Notes: a model not told the origin generated them from the letters alone. A DNA stretch of 64,000 bases from Prostheceraeus crozeri (GCA_907163375.1 CAJQUW010007096.1:1-64000), one strand, 5' to 3'. Shown: positions 22,915 to 37,164, counted from the first letter of the stretch. Program-made: numbers and translations.

Positions 22915-23600
22915 GTGAGTAAAATCAGTCTGACGAGACATAGTGGGAAAGCTGTACATCTACGGATTAAAGAAATAAGGAGCTTTTAAACTGCTAAGTA
23001 TCGAGTTATTTAGAATCACAGAAGGCCAGTACTGCATCTATGCTAAATATCGTAAATGGTTAAGTACCTAGTAATGACACTTGTAAAATGAATAACCGTG
23101 CTGCTTGTTGTTCTGCTTATTGCTGAACTGCTCCTCGGACGGAGTTTTCTCCGGGAATAACTAAAAGTATGTCGGCAGATTATTCCGCCACAAAGGTGTA
23201 CTCTTAAAATGCGATTTTATGTATTTATTTTGACTTTCACAAATTTGTTCACTACATAATCTATTTCAGCTATGTTAGGCCCCGGTCTGATCTTGTCTCA
23301 CTTCGACGGGAGTCTTTTCTTATCTTATCTGACGGCTTATTTGTCGGCTTGTCGGATAGCGCTCGACAAGAGCTTTCCCATGAGCCGCCTCTCGCATCGC
23401 TACGATGACGGGAAGGCCTCAAATTGACATTTCCAGACAGTTTGCCATTTCATACAACTTTATACCTATTTTAAAAAGCATACACTGTAATGCGGTATCA
23501 GTAGTTAGGCATGACGGTAAATGCTGTGTTGTCTTTGGAATGAAGTCATCTGATTGGATTGCGCGGATTCTTCAATTGAGAACTTCTGTCTTTCTGTCGC

Positions 23601-23674
23601 CCGTCAATAGCTGAGTTGGTAGAGCGTTGGCCTACAATGCCAGAGGTAGGTGGTTCAAGTCCACCAAGACGCAC
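23601..23674 (+). other. tRNA-like sequence, probably a SINE head or pseudogene
   Basis: A-box TAGCTGAGTTGG and B-box GGTTCAAGTCC are perfect. The T stem (GGTGG/CCACC) and anticodon stem (TTGGC/GCCAG) pair, around a seven-base loop CTACAAT whose middle would be anticodon ACA. The acceptor stem (CCGTCAA against AAGACGC) pairs only in part and the D stem has a mismatch. ACA is also a rarely used Cys anticodon. I read it as a tRNA-derived repeat head and not a working tRNA gene. Confidence 0.55.
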
Positions 23675-24879
23675 ATAAATTTTCCGTTTGTTAAAATAGT
23701 CTCATTGCATCAACGATTTTCACTATGCTGAAACCTCATCATAAATAAGTAGTGCTTTCATTTGGCTTGCATGTATGTTTATGTAAATGGTTCAGTGATG
23801 CTGGAAGATACATCGTCGGTATATAGTGAGTACCGATGTTGATTGACTATTGTTAAGAGTATCGACAACGGGCATTTACCTCATGTGAGAAAACAGGATG
23901 TTGAGCACTTAAGAAAAATTCTTGCGTGTGATCATGGGGAACTAAAACAACAAAATTGATTTAGTTATGGGAGTAAATAAAATTGAAAATAGTCAGTTTT
24001 CAGAGATACTGCGTTGTTTTTAGTTTTAATGGTCCTCAATTAGAATCGCTCTACTACGATGGGGAATTCAACACGAAATTTTGGATAGTAATAACATTCT
24101 CTAGGCAGATAGACAGGGAACACTTTAATTTACTCTAACATCCCTCGTCTGAAGTATTATCTTACTCAGAACAGAGAAAGAAACGATGGCAATTCAAAAT
24201 ATTTGTATAATCCTGCTGTGAATAACACAGAATGATCAATTTTCAATAATTTGAATCAATTATGGGGTATTAAAAGTCATCTTTTACAACAAGGCGATAT
24301 CCACTCCAAACAGAAGAAAGAATGAGGGAAATAGGAAAAATATGCCTGTATATGCTTGTATAGAAATAGAAATAGAAATATATTTTCCACCAATACAAAA
24401 TCTGTACAAGGATCGTTACATTTACATATACTCGTAGATAAATACAGATATATACATTTATTACTTTTACAAAATACTAAATATAATACAAATACAGATA
24501 AATGTAGAGGTGGTAAGTGAGTGAGAGAAATCAATCCGGCGAAACACTCACTGACAATAAATGTAGATTTAAACCTCTTGTGAAAAATATGCAAACAGGA
24601 GCAAAACAAAAGTATAGTGCATATCTAATAATGGATTTCTATTATCATCAATCATCCATTACCAATATTCATAATGATGCGGTGGATTATTGTTATCATG
24701 TCTTTAATTTATCAATACTAATTTATGTTTAGAGACACTGAATGAGGGAGCTTCTGTAACTAAAAACAGGCTAATGGCTAAAAACATTTATACGTTACTC
24801 CAATATTGAAAAGCTTATGAGGCATCCAAACAATCACGTTTTGAATGCCGCATCAATTGCTAAACCTAATGCTATACGA

Positions 24880-27800
24880 GCGTAGATCACCGGATAGCTG
24901 ACCTAAACTGTCATGGCATCCAATATGCCTTCATTACCGAAATACACTTAAAGACAACATCATGATGAACAGATTATATCGCTTCATGGCTACAACATTG
25001 TGAGGAAAGGTAGAGAAAGAAGGAAGGGAGGAGGTGTGGCGGCAATCATCTCACAAGACTATCTCCAACAAACTACCATCCACAGTTCACCTAAATATGG
25101 AGTTCTCTGAATAGAGAAAAATCTCAGTGCTGCCAAACACATTTACCGGAATATGCTACCTTCCGCCAAAAAGAATATATACAACTTCATTATAAGATTA
25201 CCTGGAAACCAAATTATGTGACTTCAGAACGCTTTACCCAGAACACGTAATACTCGCTGGCGACTTCAACGAGCTCGACAGCGACCAAATAGCGGAATCT
25301 ACCGGCCTAATTTCAAATAGTTCAAGCATCGACAAGAGGAAATAGCCATCTGAATCGAATGTATATCAGCGAATTTCTTCCAATTAAAGTGTGTGCGATC
25401 AAATCTACAGTTAAATCCGACCATTTAGCAATCATTGGTAAAAGACCAGAAGTCAAATCAAAACCCTCCAAAACTCGAGTCAAAAAAGAAATCAGACTGA
25501 AAACTCGAAAAAGTGTTTCACGCTTCTAAGAAATCTTATTAACAACGAAGATACCATATCAAACTGTGGAGCACGATTTTAAGAAGTCCTGCGACGAATC
25601 CCATGCAATGCTATACTTTTTGCTAGATATATTCTTTCCTATACGAGAGACTACAGTCACATCGAGAGATCCTGATTTCGTCACCCCTCACATCAAAAAG
25701 CTACTGAGGCAGAAGAACGCCTATATGAGGAGAGGAGAGCTAGATAAGGAGGATGTTATCAGGAAGAAAGTGCATCCACACATTATCAATTTTAATGCAA
25801 CAAAACTCAAAAAGTAGCGCGAAAGACCTTTGGAAAGAAGTAAAATTTATAACAACAAAGGAAAAGAACAAAGCAAAAAAGAAAACGAGCATATCTGCTG
25901 AAGCATTTAACAACCATTATACCAATATTTCTACAGACATCAAATGCGAAGAACTTCTATTAAAATTTGGTCCGAAGATGCATCAAGGAATCTTTGAGGC
26001 ACATGAGACGCACTCTGCACTGCAGAAGCTGAAGAAGACAGCAACAGGTACTGACGGAATTCCATCGTGGTTTCTCCGTTTGGCTTCCGATTATATATGC
26101 GAGCAGCTGAATAAAATAATCAATGCGTCACTGAACAATGGAAATAATAATAATAATAATATGCTCTTTATTTTTTCAGAATGAAAATCGTTCATTACAG
26201 AGAAATGCATAATCATCGTTGGTGTAACGAATTGTAGAAGGAACACATGTATAAAATAAAGCAACGGCTTCGTCTATCTGTTCGTCTATCTGTTCGTCTG
26301 GATGGCAAAATGTATCTTCCAGATTCAGACATTGGCGGGAGTAAGTAGCTTAGTATGTGATCTTCATTTGCGATGCAGTTGAATAGCTTTAATGCCTGGT
26401 CATGCCTTCGAAGATCAAAAGCTGGCAAAGTCTCGCAATCGCATTGGGCACAACATAAAAGCTTGTGTAATCTCCTCTGTATGCGTTCTAGACGGTTCAA
26501 ATCTGTCATATGCAATCCTACGAAGAGTGGACCGCAGTACTCAACCAGAGATCTTACAAGACCAAAGTAAACAGTTTCCAAATTTCTGTCCGATAATAAA
26601 GGTCGCAATATTCTAAGGACGTAAAACTTGCGGGAAGCACTTCTAATGGTGTTATCTACATGCGTTGACCAAGTTCCTTTAGAATTGAAATGAACTCCAA
26701 GAATACATAGAGAATCAACCACTTGAGTACCAGGAATGTATACAGCGTTGACTCTGGAATGTTTGAAAATTGTCAAAGTCTTGCATTTCATTTCATTGAT
26801 TTTCAGATTCATTGATTCACACCATTCCAAAAGTTGTTCATGACATTGTATGATGTGATTATTGTCGCTCAATTTGAAAACAGGGAAACAAAGTGTTGTA
26901 TCGTCTGCATACTTGACTATATGACAATCTGGGTGATCGATCTTAAACGAACTTGTGGCAACGCAGTACAAGAAAGGTCCCAAAATTGATCCCTGTGGTA
27001 TGCCAGACGTAACATTTGCAATATTACTAGATGCAAGGCCGATTCTGACAAATTGCTTCCGATCTTCAAAAAATTCAATGATCCAATTAATGAATCCTAG
27101 CGGAATTCCAACTGCATCAACCGATTGATTGTATGGTTTGACTTTAACGAATCAAACGCCTTTGAGTAATCATAGACAGCAACCGCAACAGCATCAGTAT
27201 TAATGTCCTCCAAGCACGCAGTTATATAATCGTGGAGGGAGATCAATGCGCAGCACGTCGACGATCGTGGGCGAAATCCATCAAATATCGTCCCTCTAGA
27301 TATCTACAAACACCAGGAGACTTCCGTCTTATATCAATCACCCCCGTTCTGTCAAGAATGGTAGAGAGAATGATCAAATTCAAATATCTAAATCCAGTAA
27401 TAAGCCATTTTCCGCAGCCTTTCAAATATCAGTGGGCCTTCCGACCATCAGGAGGAATAACATGAGCCTTAGTTGCGTTTACCCACATTATCACGAACCT
27501 TCTCGATATCAACAGCGTTGTGGGTGTCATTCCCTGGACTTCTCCAAGGCATTTGACACGACAATCTATTTCGAAAAATGTGCAAACTTAGCATATCCAA
27601 TGAACTGTACAACTGGCTAATTGACTTCGTCACTGAGCGCCGCCAGACCACAAGCTATGGAGGCACCATCTCTGCAGCATCAAAAAATTAACGCTGGTAT
27701 CATTCAAGGATCTGTATTAGGTCCTTTTGCATTCGTCGTCGCAGATTTCAGATCTAATGCCCATCAAATATGGCGACATCACTATAAAATGCGCTGACGA

Positions 27801-28586
27801 TACCCACTTTATCATCCCGCCGAAATAACTTCCACTCCACAGAGATTGAATTGGCCTCAATACGTAACTGGGCAGAAGAAAATAACATGAAAATCAATGC
27901 ATCAAAGCCTAAAGAAATTATCCTCAAAAAACCGAGAGCTCAACAAGAACCAAAACCACTACCTCAGATAATGCGATATCAAGAGCTAACAATTTTAGGA
28001 GTCATACTCACCGACAGCTATAAATGGACAATCACATTAACAATCAAATCAAGAAATGCAACCGAAGTCTGTACACCACCAAAAATTATTAAGAACCACG
28101 GTGCAAAGCCTCAGTCTGTCCACCAAGTTTGCACCGCTCTTGTCCTCAATCGTGTCCTTTACGCGATACCAAGTTGGTGGGGCGCAAACCAAAATGACAA
28201 GAAACCTTGCGAGTTACGTAAATAGAAGCATCAAATTCAAATACTGCAAGGCGATCAACATTCAAGAAACTGTTGGAAAATTTGAAAACCGCTTGCTCAA
28301 GAAGGTCACTAAAAACCGAAACGCATCCACTATACAAGTTCCTAAGATAAACCACGACCGGAATCTAAGAAGAAGACCGCATTCATTACAAAGAAAAGTG
28401 AACAACAACAACATCGGAAGGAACCTTTTCAACTGAATACTTCAATCTGATTTTTTACTTTTTGACATTTCCGTCACTCCTTTTATCTGACTGACTGACT
28501 AAGTAACTTCCATAACTGTTTTTCTTCATTAATTGTAATCCTTCATGCGTTTGTCATATCAGAATAAAGCTTTTTATTATTATTAC
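24880..28586 (+). mobile_element. CR1/Jockey-like LINE, decayed, interrupted by a second LINE
   Basis: Pieces in order: endonuclease landmarks ILAGDFNELDSDQIAES (about 25245-25310) and VKSDHLAIIG (about 25410-25440); linker and start of reverse transcriptase with ALQKLKKTATGTDGIPSWFL (about 26010-26080); after the insertion at 26139-27232, TPGDFRLISITPVLSRMVER (about 27315-27370), SLDFSKAFDT (about 27530), then the C-terminal region to about 28430. The 3' end is a short (ATT)n tail at about 28570-28586. Several frameshifts and stops separate the pieces, so no protein is made. The 5' boundary is not defined. Confidence 0.85.
26139..27232 (-). mobile_element. 5'-truncated LINE inserted in opposite orientation
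   Basis: On the minus strand it reads VAVYDYSKAFDSLKS (first catalytic Asp region), then, after one frameshift near 27110, IPLGFINWIIEFFEDRKQF, VTSGIPQGSILGPFLYCV and KYADDTTLCF, which carries the catalytic YADD box. The downstream thumb and C-terminal region are open to 26213. The tail is a run of AAT triplets on the + strand (26142-26162). It splits the + strand LINE and is therefore younger than it. I could not identify a target duplication. Confidence 0.85.
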
Positions 28587-31500
28587 TCCCTATGCGGCAT
28601 ATTTATCAAAGTTGGTTGGAAAATATCTGCAACTGGGCATGTTTGGAAAGAGCTTTCATTTTAGCACGAATTAGTTTAGCAATTGTAAGCTGTGCTTTTT
28701 CTTACCTCACCGTTCTTAGTTGATATGTTTTCCATGATAGCATTCTGTGATATTCTGTGTATCTTATAATTTTTCAGGTTGTATCTATATTTTCTCCGTT
28801 CTCTGTTCTCCTACGTTTTTTATAAGTAGTATAATAGTTTACTTACCATAAATCATGATTAGTAATTTTCAATTACGTGTAAGTAAAGATACTAATAATA
28901 GACAAGCATGCCTGTCTGAAGGACGCTGTTTCTGCATATTAATAGACTACTTATAAATACTACCGGAACTTCTAATTATTCACCATATACATCTACACAT
29001 GTAATTAATTGAAATTGGTACCCGCTAAGAGTTTCGATTTATGCCCTTAACCCTGCATATCAGACTTTCCACCGTATACCACACGATGTCCCCGACGTCG
29101 AGTTAATTGACAAAAATTACCGGAAATTGTTGATGTTTCCGAATTGTATTTGGTCCAAGTTTCATGGAATCGATTGTGCGAAAAATTAGTTTTGAAGCAT
29201 TGGCGAATAGTGATCAATTTTTCAAAATGGAAGAAATTTCCTTTTCATAAATACTAAATTTGACGCTATGTCTCTCCTCCCCTTTTCAAGTGTAAATAAC
29301 CACAAAGCGATGAGATTACATAATCTATAGATTTTGTAAGTGACACAGGAATGACAAAACACTCAACCTTTCACCTAAAAAGAGATGGAGGATTGATACA
29401 AGTGGTAATTCCGATACAAGCAGTAAATTCCGAAAATTTTTGAAATGTTGAGTAAATTACTTTGCCAATTGGTGTGGATAGCTTCTGAGATAAGTGTAGC
29501 TCCGAATTTCAAGAAATTTGCGTCACAACATATTTCAAGTGTGAGCTTCCTAATTGTGGTCTTTGTTTTCCCTTTGCACCGCAAATAGCAATTCCCAATT
29601 TAAAATCACCTATTTTGATAAATAGCTGATTTTTTTGTAATTTAACCGAATTTTTGGATGCGAATATCCTTAATAATCCCTATTCATGATGCCTGAATAT
29701 ACTGAGAAGTAACTTGTCATTCAAAAAAAGGATCGATAAGATTGATTCTTGCATAGAATATAGCTATATACATGCTTAATAGAACATGCATGGAAGATTT
29801 TCTTCAAGAATCGACATTTCAATTATCTGTGAAATGACATTCTGCTATTCTAAGCAACTTTAATTAGCTAAGTAACTTCCTTTGAATTAAAGTTAAAGAA
29901 CTGAGAGCTACAATGGCGAAGGTCTGACACTGAAACAAAACAAATACCTTCTTGAGGCCTTGTAGAAATGAAAATGGTAATTATCAAATACATTTGATAA
30001 AACTGTCGATCCAGCTTCAAGCGACGTAACTTTGAATCCGGTGGATTAGATACGCAGCAGTACTCAAAACTAACGAATTCAAGGCAATAAACTCTGACAG
30101 TGAACGGATTAAGAAGCTCACGTTAGCTTATCCCATATCCCTCAATTCTTTCAGAGATCCAAGTCGTACAATTCACCATAACGTATCCACTGAAAGCCCT
30201 TGAATTCAGATTGTCATAACATTCTGAATTAACATAGCATTACAATTATCATAACATTCTGTTGTCTATTCCATCATAAACATATTGGAAGCTTTAACAT
30301 AATAATTAGTGCATGGCATCACAAGTTCTGGTTCACAACATCCTCACATAGCAACATGAATTCAATATAAAATAGTCTACGCCTGTGTGTTGCCGTAGTA
30401 AATCGCATTTTAAATTTAGTAGCCAATTAATATTTCAAAACACAATTAATCAAACTCACAATATCTTTGTCCAAGTTTTCCATTCCAGCTTCAGAGATTC
30501 ACCACGTAATTCCTGAAGATCGGATAAACCAAAGTAATGCCGAAAAATGTCTGTAGGACTGAATATTTATTCACACGATGACAAAAATGAGGCTTGTGTA
30601 CAGTAGTATACATAACAACATCAATTGAAAGGGTTTTGAAAAGAATGATTGCCCTATTCCTCCGCGTTTCCACAATTATTTCAAACCATGTGTGGTCGAA
30701 TTTATGACATTCAATTCATTATAATTTGACAAATAAAATTGAGGTTGCTAATGGATTAATCAAACGAATGATTTTCACATTTCAATATTACTTCTTGATT
30801 CGAAGTGTCCTCTCTTCCAAACCAATTAATTCGGCCTTGTTTTAATTAAACGCATGAAATAAGATAACTTGACAAAACGATAGCGGTATGTAAACTTACA
30901 TATGCAAATTAAAATGTTCCAGAATATGTTTAATTATTCCAGAAAGTGCGGTATTCTTGTTACTGAATAAAGCATATTAGATAATAATTAATGGAACATG
31001 GTCCTTCAACACGAAAAATTATTTCTCACAATTTTGTGTGTTGAAAGAATTGTAATTTAGTCACATCATTTTATTCAGTTCCGACTTCAATCTTTATTTT
31101 CTGCTTGCATTGAAGTACGAAGTATCGAAAACAAAAAACAATGCGGTATTCAGAGTACATCAATCACATAGGTGTGGCAACTATCAAACTACATGACAAC
31201 CATCCTGAAATAAAGAGAACCTATGACTTCCTCTATCAGAATGTCAAATTCCCGTATTGGTTTGCATCAAGTACAGAATTTAACGACATTCTCTCTTGAT
31301 TTCTGGCTTTTTAGCACTTCACTATAGTGACCGTCTAATTGTGCTAATCCTACTAGTTGTTCAAACTTTGCATGTTCTCCTTTTTGACTTGTAAACGATC
31401 ACGAGTAATTATCAGCGATTGATATTTCTCTTATTTAGCAGTTTTTAATAGCATTAGTCTTCAAATGGATAGCTCCTACTCACGTCTGAATTCAGTGATG

Positions 31501-32061
31501 ACTACTCTGAAATAAAAAATCCGAGATGCAGTATTATCCTCAACAGGAATACATGTACACGGTTGTAGTTTTCCATCACGTAGACGAAGAGAGAGAGAGA
31601 GAGGCACAAGTGCACTGTGGAAATCGGGAACTCAATTGCTGACAGACGCCAGGACAACACGCTATCAGTTGAGGGCGTTGTTGGGCTCGCGTTCATGAAT
31701 CATGCGCTAATCGTTTTCTTGAGACAACACTAAGTCAGAAATGAAACTAAAATAATTACAGAGATCACGATAAATTAGAGTGAAATCAAACTTGAGAGTA
31801 TAAATTATCAATGAGATGATATCTATACTTAGTGTGACTCGCAAGGCATCAGAAAACAGAGCAAGTCTCCTCAAGCGCCGTTTATGACCACTAAATTTAG
31901 AGCACGTGACACGGAATCTCCATGAATTTTTTAAACCAATTCACTTTAAAACATCACAATTTAAACGTCTTCATGGTAAGCTTTTTAGGTCGATTAAATC
32001 ATTCGCACCGATTATGGGTAGGTGCAAGGCTTAAAACTGTGTATATTTAATAGGCGCACTA

Positions 32062-33486
32062 TTTTTGTCTGATCCTTTATGCAACATTTACAACTCGTGC
32101 ATTCTTCATCGCGTTGTTCCATCAATCTGGAAGCATGGCTTAGTAACTCCTGTGCCGAAAACCAGTCCTGCAAATGTGAACGAGCTGAGACCTATCACCG
32201 TGCTGCCTGAGTTAGAAAAAATCTTGGAAAAACTTGTTTTGGACAGTATACGCTCTGTGCTCATCAGCAATATCGATCGCAATCAATTTGGATATGTGCC
32301 GCATTCCTCGACAACATGTGCCTTGATACATCTGCTTGATCGCATCACTAACAAACTCGAATCTAAAGAAGCCATTGGTGTCGCAGTTCTGTCCCTAGAC
32401 GTCAGTCGTGCATTCGACACAGTTTCTCACAGACTGTTGATTGAAAAATTGTTTACACGTAAATTGCCACTTGAGTTCATAGAATGGGTCTCCTCGTATT
32501 TAAGTGACCGTTTTCAATCTGTGCGTTTGGGTAACTCGATCAGTAATCCCGTCCATGTAAGTAGTGGTGTGCCTCAGGGGTCAATTATTGGTCCTCTCCT
32601 CTTCACTTTTTACACTGCAGACCTCATTGACCCAGAATTAATGGACTACATCAAATATGCTGATGATACTGCAATTATTCAGGCAATTGACCGCGATACC
32701 GTGACAAGTTTGCAACATCTCTCCGAGTCTCTCAACAGCATCGTCTTATCAAGTGAGAAGATAATCCTGTGTTTAGATGTCAAAAAGTCAAAATTGCTGA
32801 TGATATCAAAGAAGAATTGCCATGTGAATTTTGATTCCTTTTCACTTCCACATGTTAAAAAAGTTAACAACTTGAAATTGCTCGGAGTGACAATTTCTTC
32901 TAACCTGAAGTGGGATCAACATATCACTGCAACATTGAAAAAGTGCAACTCTCGTTTGTATGCTCTCCCGGTCCTCAGACCAATTGTATCCTTGTCAGTT
33001 TTAGAGACAACTTGTAAAAGTATAATATTTACACTTCTTGACTATGCCTCACCCGTTTTTGTGTGCCTGCCATCTTATCTTCAGGATCGTCTTCGATATT
33101 TTTCAAATAGGTGTCATCACATCGTACATGGACGAATATGCAAATGTCATGTTTTTGAGGACATCAACAGCCGTCGCATAAGACTCGCGTGTAAACTTTT
33201 CCAATCTGCAGAAGGTTTGGCTAATCATCCTCTACATGTGCTCATCCCACGTCGTCTAGGAAGGAGTGATCAGTATTATGTAGAAATGGCAATGAATTCT
33301 AGAAGGCAGAGACAATTTCAGCTGTTCGTTTCAAGATATCTAAACAGCATCCCTTGATGTATGCTCTTTTTTCATGATTTACTTACCTTTTCTGTAACCT
33401 ATCGCTACTTACTTATCATCTGGAAATTTATCAAAGTGTACTTTCTGATTATTATTGCAAAATAAAAACACTTTCTCTCTCTCTCT
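32062..33486 (+). mobile_element. 5'-truncated CR1/Jockey-like LINE with (CT)n tail
   Basis: The element starts inside the reverse-transcriptase region and ends with a 3' untranslated stretch containing AATAAAAACAC and a (CT)n run at about 33471-33486. The reading frame it carries is uninterrupted, suggesting a recent insertion. The tail type (CT)n differs from the (ATT)n tails of the other two LINEs, so it is a separate family. Confidence 0.8.
32065..33357 (+). pseudogene. Open reverse-transcriptase frame of a truncated LINE
   Basis: About 430 codons are open from the truncation point; the first codon of the open stretch is TTG and no native ATG is seen. Landmarks: ITVLPELEKILEKLV (residues about 44-58), first catalytic Asp in LSLDVSRAFDTVSH (D112), SSGVPQGSIIGPLLF (166-180) and YADDT (198-202), followed by the thumb and a Cys/His-bearing C-terminal part. 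The N-terminal endonuclease and the 5' promoter are missing, so the copy is dead although its frame is intact. Confidence 0.8.
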
Positions 33487-35329
33487 TATATCAATGATCT
33501 AATGATAATTCAAGTAGCCAATTTCAAGATTCAACGAATAGATAATGCCAAACAGAAATTTTCATTTACTAATTTGAAACTTGTTTAACATCTAATTCAA
33601 GCACAACATCAGACAATCGGCATACTTCATCGGCATCGATGCGTTCAACATCAAGCAAGCAGGCATAGGCCTATGTGTTCCAGCATGAATTAGTATGACA
33701 TCTAGGAGCTCATTGCTAGGTACATGTTGTTTGATATGAATAAGCCAAAGTATGTAAATGCATATATGTCCATATGTGTGTTGATATAAATAAACGAAGT
33801 CACATCTCTTAAACACACAAGAAGGAGCGTATCTGAATGACAACCCTTGAAGTTGTCGATTGACTTTCCTGCGCAAGTCGTGATGCAAGCAAGATATATA
33901 ACACACGACAACCTTCGATAATCTTGCGTACGACAGGCACAAGAAATGAAATTATATCTTACGAATGTAAGATTTTTGGAAGATTTGCAAGTATTTCGCA
34001 AGATTTTCTATTAGTTTATCTAGAAATAGACCAAGGAGATTGCTGTAATAGTATTTTTAGATATTTAGAGGAAATAAAACAGTAATTATATAAGTTCTAG
34101 ATGCTGCGAATCTTCGATCAAATCAATTATCCGATGAAACATGTGAAATAGATCTATTCTCCACTGTCGGCAAGAGGTTCAAAATCGTCGAAAGCATAGT
34201 CATTGGAGAGGAACAGTATGTGAAGTTGCAGTCGAGTTCTGGAATCCTATAATTTTGACCGGAGTCGAAGTCGGAGTTGTGTCAAATGATGGAACTCCGA
34301 ACTCCGACCTATAACAGACCCGAGCGCGCCCTTTCTTGGGCGTGAAACTTCCAATCAGCGACCTCCGATCTCGATAGAAATAATGAAGGCATGGATAATC
34401 TGCATGTTTCTATTTGTGTTCTTGTCTGTTTCTGTGTTTCTTTTTGGATGACATGAATGCAAGGTCTTGCTTTTAATCAAACTGCGCCATTTAAGTAAAA
34501 TATATTGCACAATATCAAATATACAACTGTTTGTAGTTGATCAGTTTTCATATAACATGATTCATGATTGCATAGCAGTACACAATAGACATACGGTAAG
34601 GTTCAAGTAGTCCTACAACGACCTATGGGACGACTTTAATTGAGCGGATGATTGTGTTATAATAGTAAATCTGGATGGCTTCTAGATCCCTGATTAGGGT
34701 ATGTATGCATGTAGCAGGTCCTATGCTCCTATTTGTTTTACTACAACTCACATACTAGGGTGAAAAATACTGCTCCATAAATGCAGTTATAGCCTATAGT
34801 TAAGCACAAATCATTGCGGTCATTATTGATCCCATGTTTTACATTACTGCCTACTATTGCTTCTATTGAAGTTGGCACTTACTACCTGAAGTCGGATTCT
34901 TTTCACATTGATAGTAACTCCGCATCCCTACTTTGTTAGCATTGCAGCTTCAAGAAACAAAGAATCGAGTTGTGGAAGATGAAGTGAGAAATGGTATTAG
35001 TTTTAAATTCTAAGTTCTTCTGTTGGGAGAAACGGGAAGCAATAGAGACTCAATGCTGACAGTGAAATCTTCCATACAGCAACTCTTCATACCTTATTGA
35101 TACTTGAATCAGGAATTTCAAATCTGTCTAGGCGATGGCAGCTGAAGCCATTTTGCTGTGTTTCTTACATTTACAAAGTTTGGCACTTTGCACTCTAAAT
35201 TTACCTACTTCTTTAAGCACAGCTGATAAGAGCCAATGGAAGTTGACTATTGATAGATTCTTATAGTGATTTGTGATCATCATAGTATGAAGAAAAAGAT
35301 TCCAATCGTCCAACGTGATTCCAAAGTGA

Positions 35330-35425
35330 TTTGAAATACTGATAACTTGAATGTTAGAAAGTCCCCGAGGATGTGAGGTGCCTAAGCAGTACCTTGAGGG
35401 ACACCAGAAATTGCAGGACATTAAT
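35330..35425 (-). pseudogene. Short LINE reverse-transcriptase scrap
   Basis: On the minus strand, ISGVPQGTA, a stop, then AP matches the GVPQGTxLGP turn of LINE reverse transcriptases. Nothing else convincing lies around it. It sits just before the LTR fossil. Confidence 0.35.
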
Positions 35426-35509
35426 TTGAATCATTGTTTCTCAATTTTGCGCGAAAATCTTTTCTTACAATTGATAATATCATGCATGACCAGTATGGAG
35501 GCCATGACC

Positions 35510-35908
35510 TGTGACGCATTCTCAATTTCTCAATTATCTGCTGCGTCATCACTTTTACATACCGCAACGAAGGTCAAGTGAAGTTTCACTCCCGCGCGCG
35601 CTTACCCATGCCGCAACGAAAGACACTGGGATGACATCGATTGTTCCCCTCTCAACTGACTTTAAAAAGCGCCAGCCAAGAGCGCTCGACGCCCAATATC
35701 TAGCGTATCGTGAGACGAGAACCGGCGTATTTCTCTTAGCGTGGCTGATTGAGCGGCAACGCCGACAAGCCAAGACGCACCAACACGCCCAGCGCACAAA
35801 CTGGCCCTGGAGGACCGGCGCGCTCTCATTCTCTCTCCCGTTGTCTCAGTCAAGCCTGCTGCTGTCAAGTACCGAACTGTCGCTGCATTACGAACTGTGA
35901 ACGCCTAA
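35510..35908 (+). repeat. LTR sequence of the gypsy-type fossil
   Basis: Begins TGTGACGCATTCTC. It is the same sequence as the other LTR blocks at 37187-37663, 38773-39083 and 39084-39529. Its GC content is far above the surrounding DNA. Confidence 0.85.
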
Positions 35909-35910
35909 CT

Positions 35911-36977
35911 TGTTTACTGGAAGATCTTTCTTCCTTACGTTTGAGAACCCAACAATCAGTCACACGGTGACCTCTCTTTTTGCAATATTTGCATTCTATT
36001 GCTTTTCCTGTCAGTTTCTTTATATCACTCACAACAGGTGGTGATGTAATAATTTCGTGTTCCCCTTTATTGAAAATTTTCTGGGGCTTCTGGTCTGCCA
36101 ATTTGTGAGTCAAATCATACTGATCTGCCGCTCTTGCGGCATCTTGCAGACTAGTAAAATTTCTCTCATTGAGATACGCTCTGATGTTGGTTCCAGTACA
36201 ATTTTTGAACTGCTCTATAAGGATAATCTGTCTTAAAGAATCAAATGTTTGAACATTTGCTGAAGAGCACCATTTATCAAAAAGAATTTCTTGCTCTTTT
36301 GCGAAATCGAGATAACTACTTCCTACGTCTTTTCTTTTGTTTCTGAATTTTTGACGATAGGCTTCAGGAACCTTTTCGTAAGCTTGTAGTATCTCTAATT
36401 TTACGACATCATAATCCTTAGCGCTGAAATCTGACAACGCAACGTAGACTTTTTGAGCCTTTCCAGTGAGAGCTGTCTGTAGCAATAAGGGCCATTTTTC
36501 TTTTGGCCATTTTGAAGCAATAGCTACACGTTCAAAATTTTGGAAAAATATTTCAACGTCATTTTCGTTAAATTTAGGAACCAATCGAATTTGGGTAGCC
36601 AAATCTACATCAGAATTTTTAGAAGCGTATGCGTGTTCGAGTCTCAGTTTTTCCAATGTTAATTGCTGCTGCATTTTCATTTCCTCAAGTTTCAATTTAA
36701 ACTCTTGCTCAATACGAATTTTTTCAAGTTCAAGAATATGCCTTTCATTTTTGCTTTGATCTGAATCGTTAGTAGTGCTACTGTTTTCTGAATTTGTTTC
36801 GCCAATATTGAAATGAGTCATTATAGCGTTAATAATCATGTCTTTGCGCATCGATACGGTTACTTCAATGTCAAAATGTTTACTAACTTCAATTAATCGA
36901 GCCTTAGTACAAGACCTAAGCTGATCGATAGTAGGATTTTCTTGAATTTGTTTGATTAACTCTTCAACAGAATCCAT
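35911..36977 (-). pseudogene. gag-like frame of the LTR fossil
   Basis: Starts MDSVEELIKQIQENPTIDQL, with an N-terminal segment resembling a small helical DNA/RNA-binding fold, a Glu/Lys/Gln-rich coiled coil at about residues 75-115, a capsid-like region, and a CCHC zinc knuckle (CKYCKKRGHRVTDC) near the end. This order is that of gypsy-type gag proteins. It is a fossil part of a rearranged element. Confidence 0.8.
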
Positions 36978-37164
36978 TTTTAAGGATGATAGTAAAAATA
37001 CACTTAGAAGCGAGAGTAATTTCTTAAGTTACACACTTGACGCAACTGACGAATGATATAAACTTAAAATACTAATAGTATTTAATAATAACTTTAACTC
37101 GGAAACAATATGACTGAAAACTTGCGCTTACTCAAACACTACCACGCTCAGGACTATCGATCCT

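Noticed and set aside
23601-23674. Functional tRNA-Cys gene
   Set aside because: The acceptor stem pairs poorly, the D stem has a mismatch and anticodon ACA is atypical.
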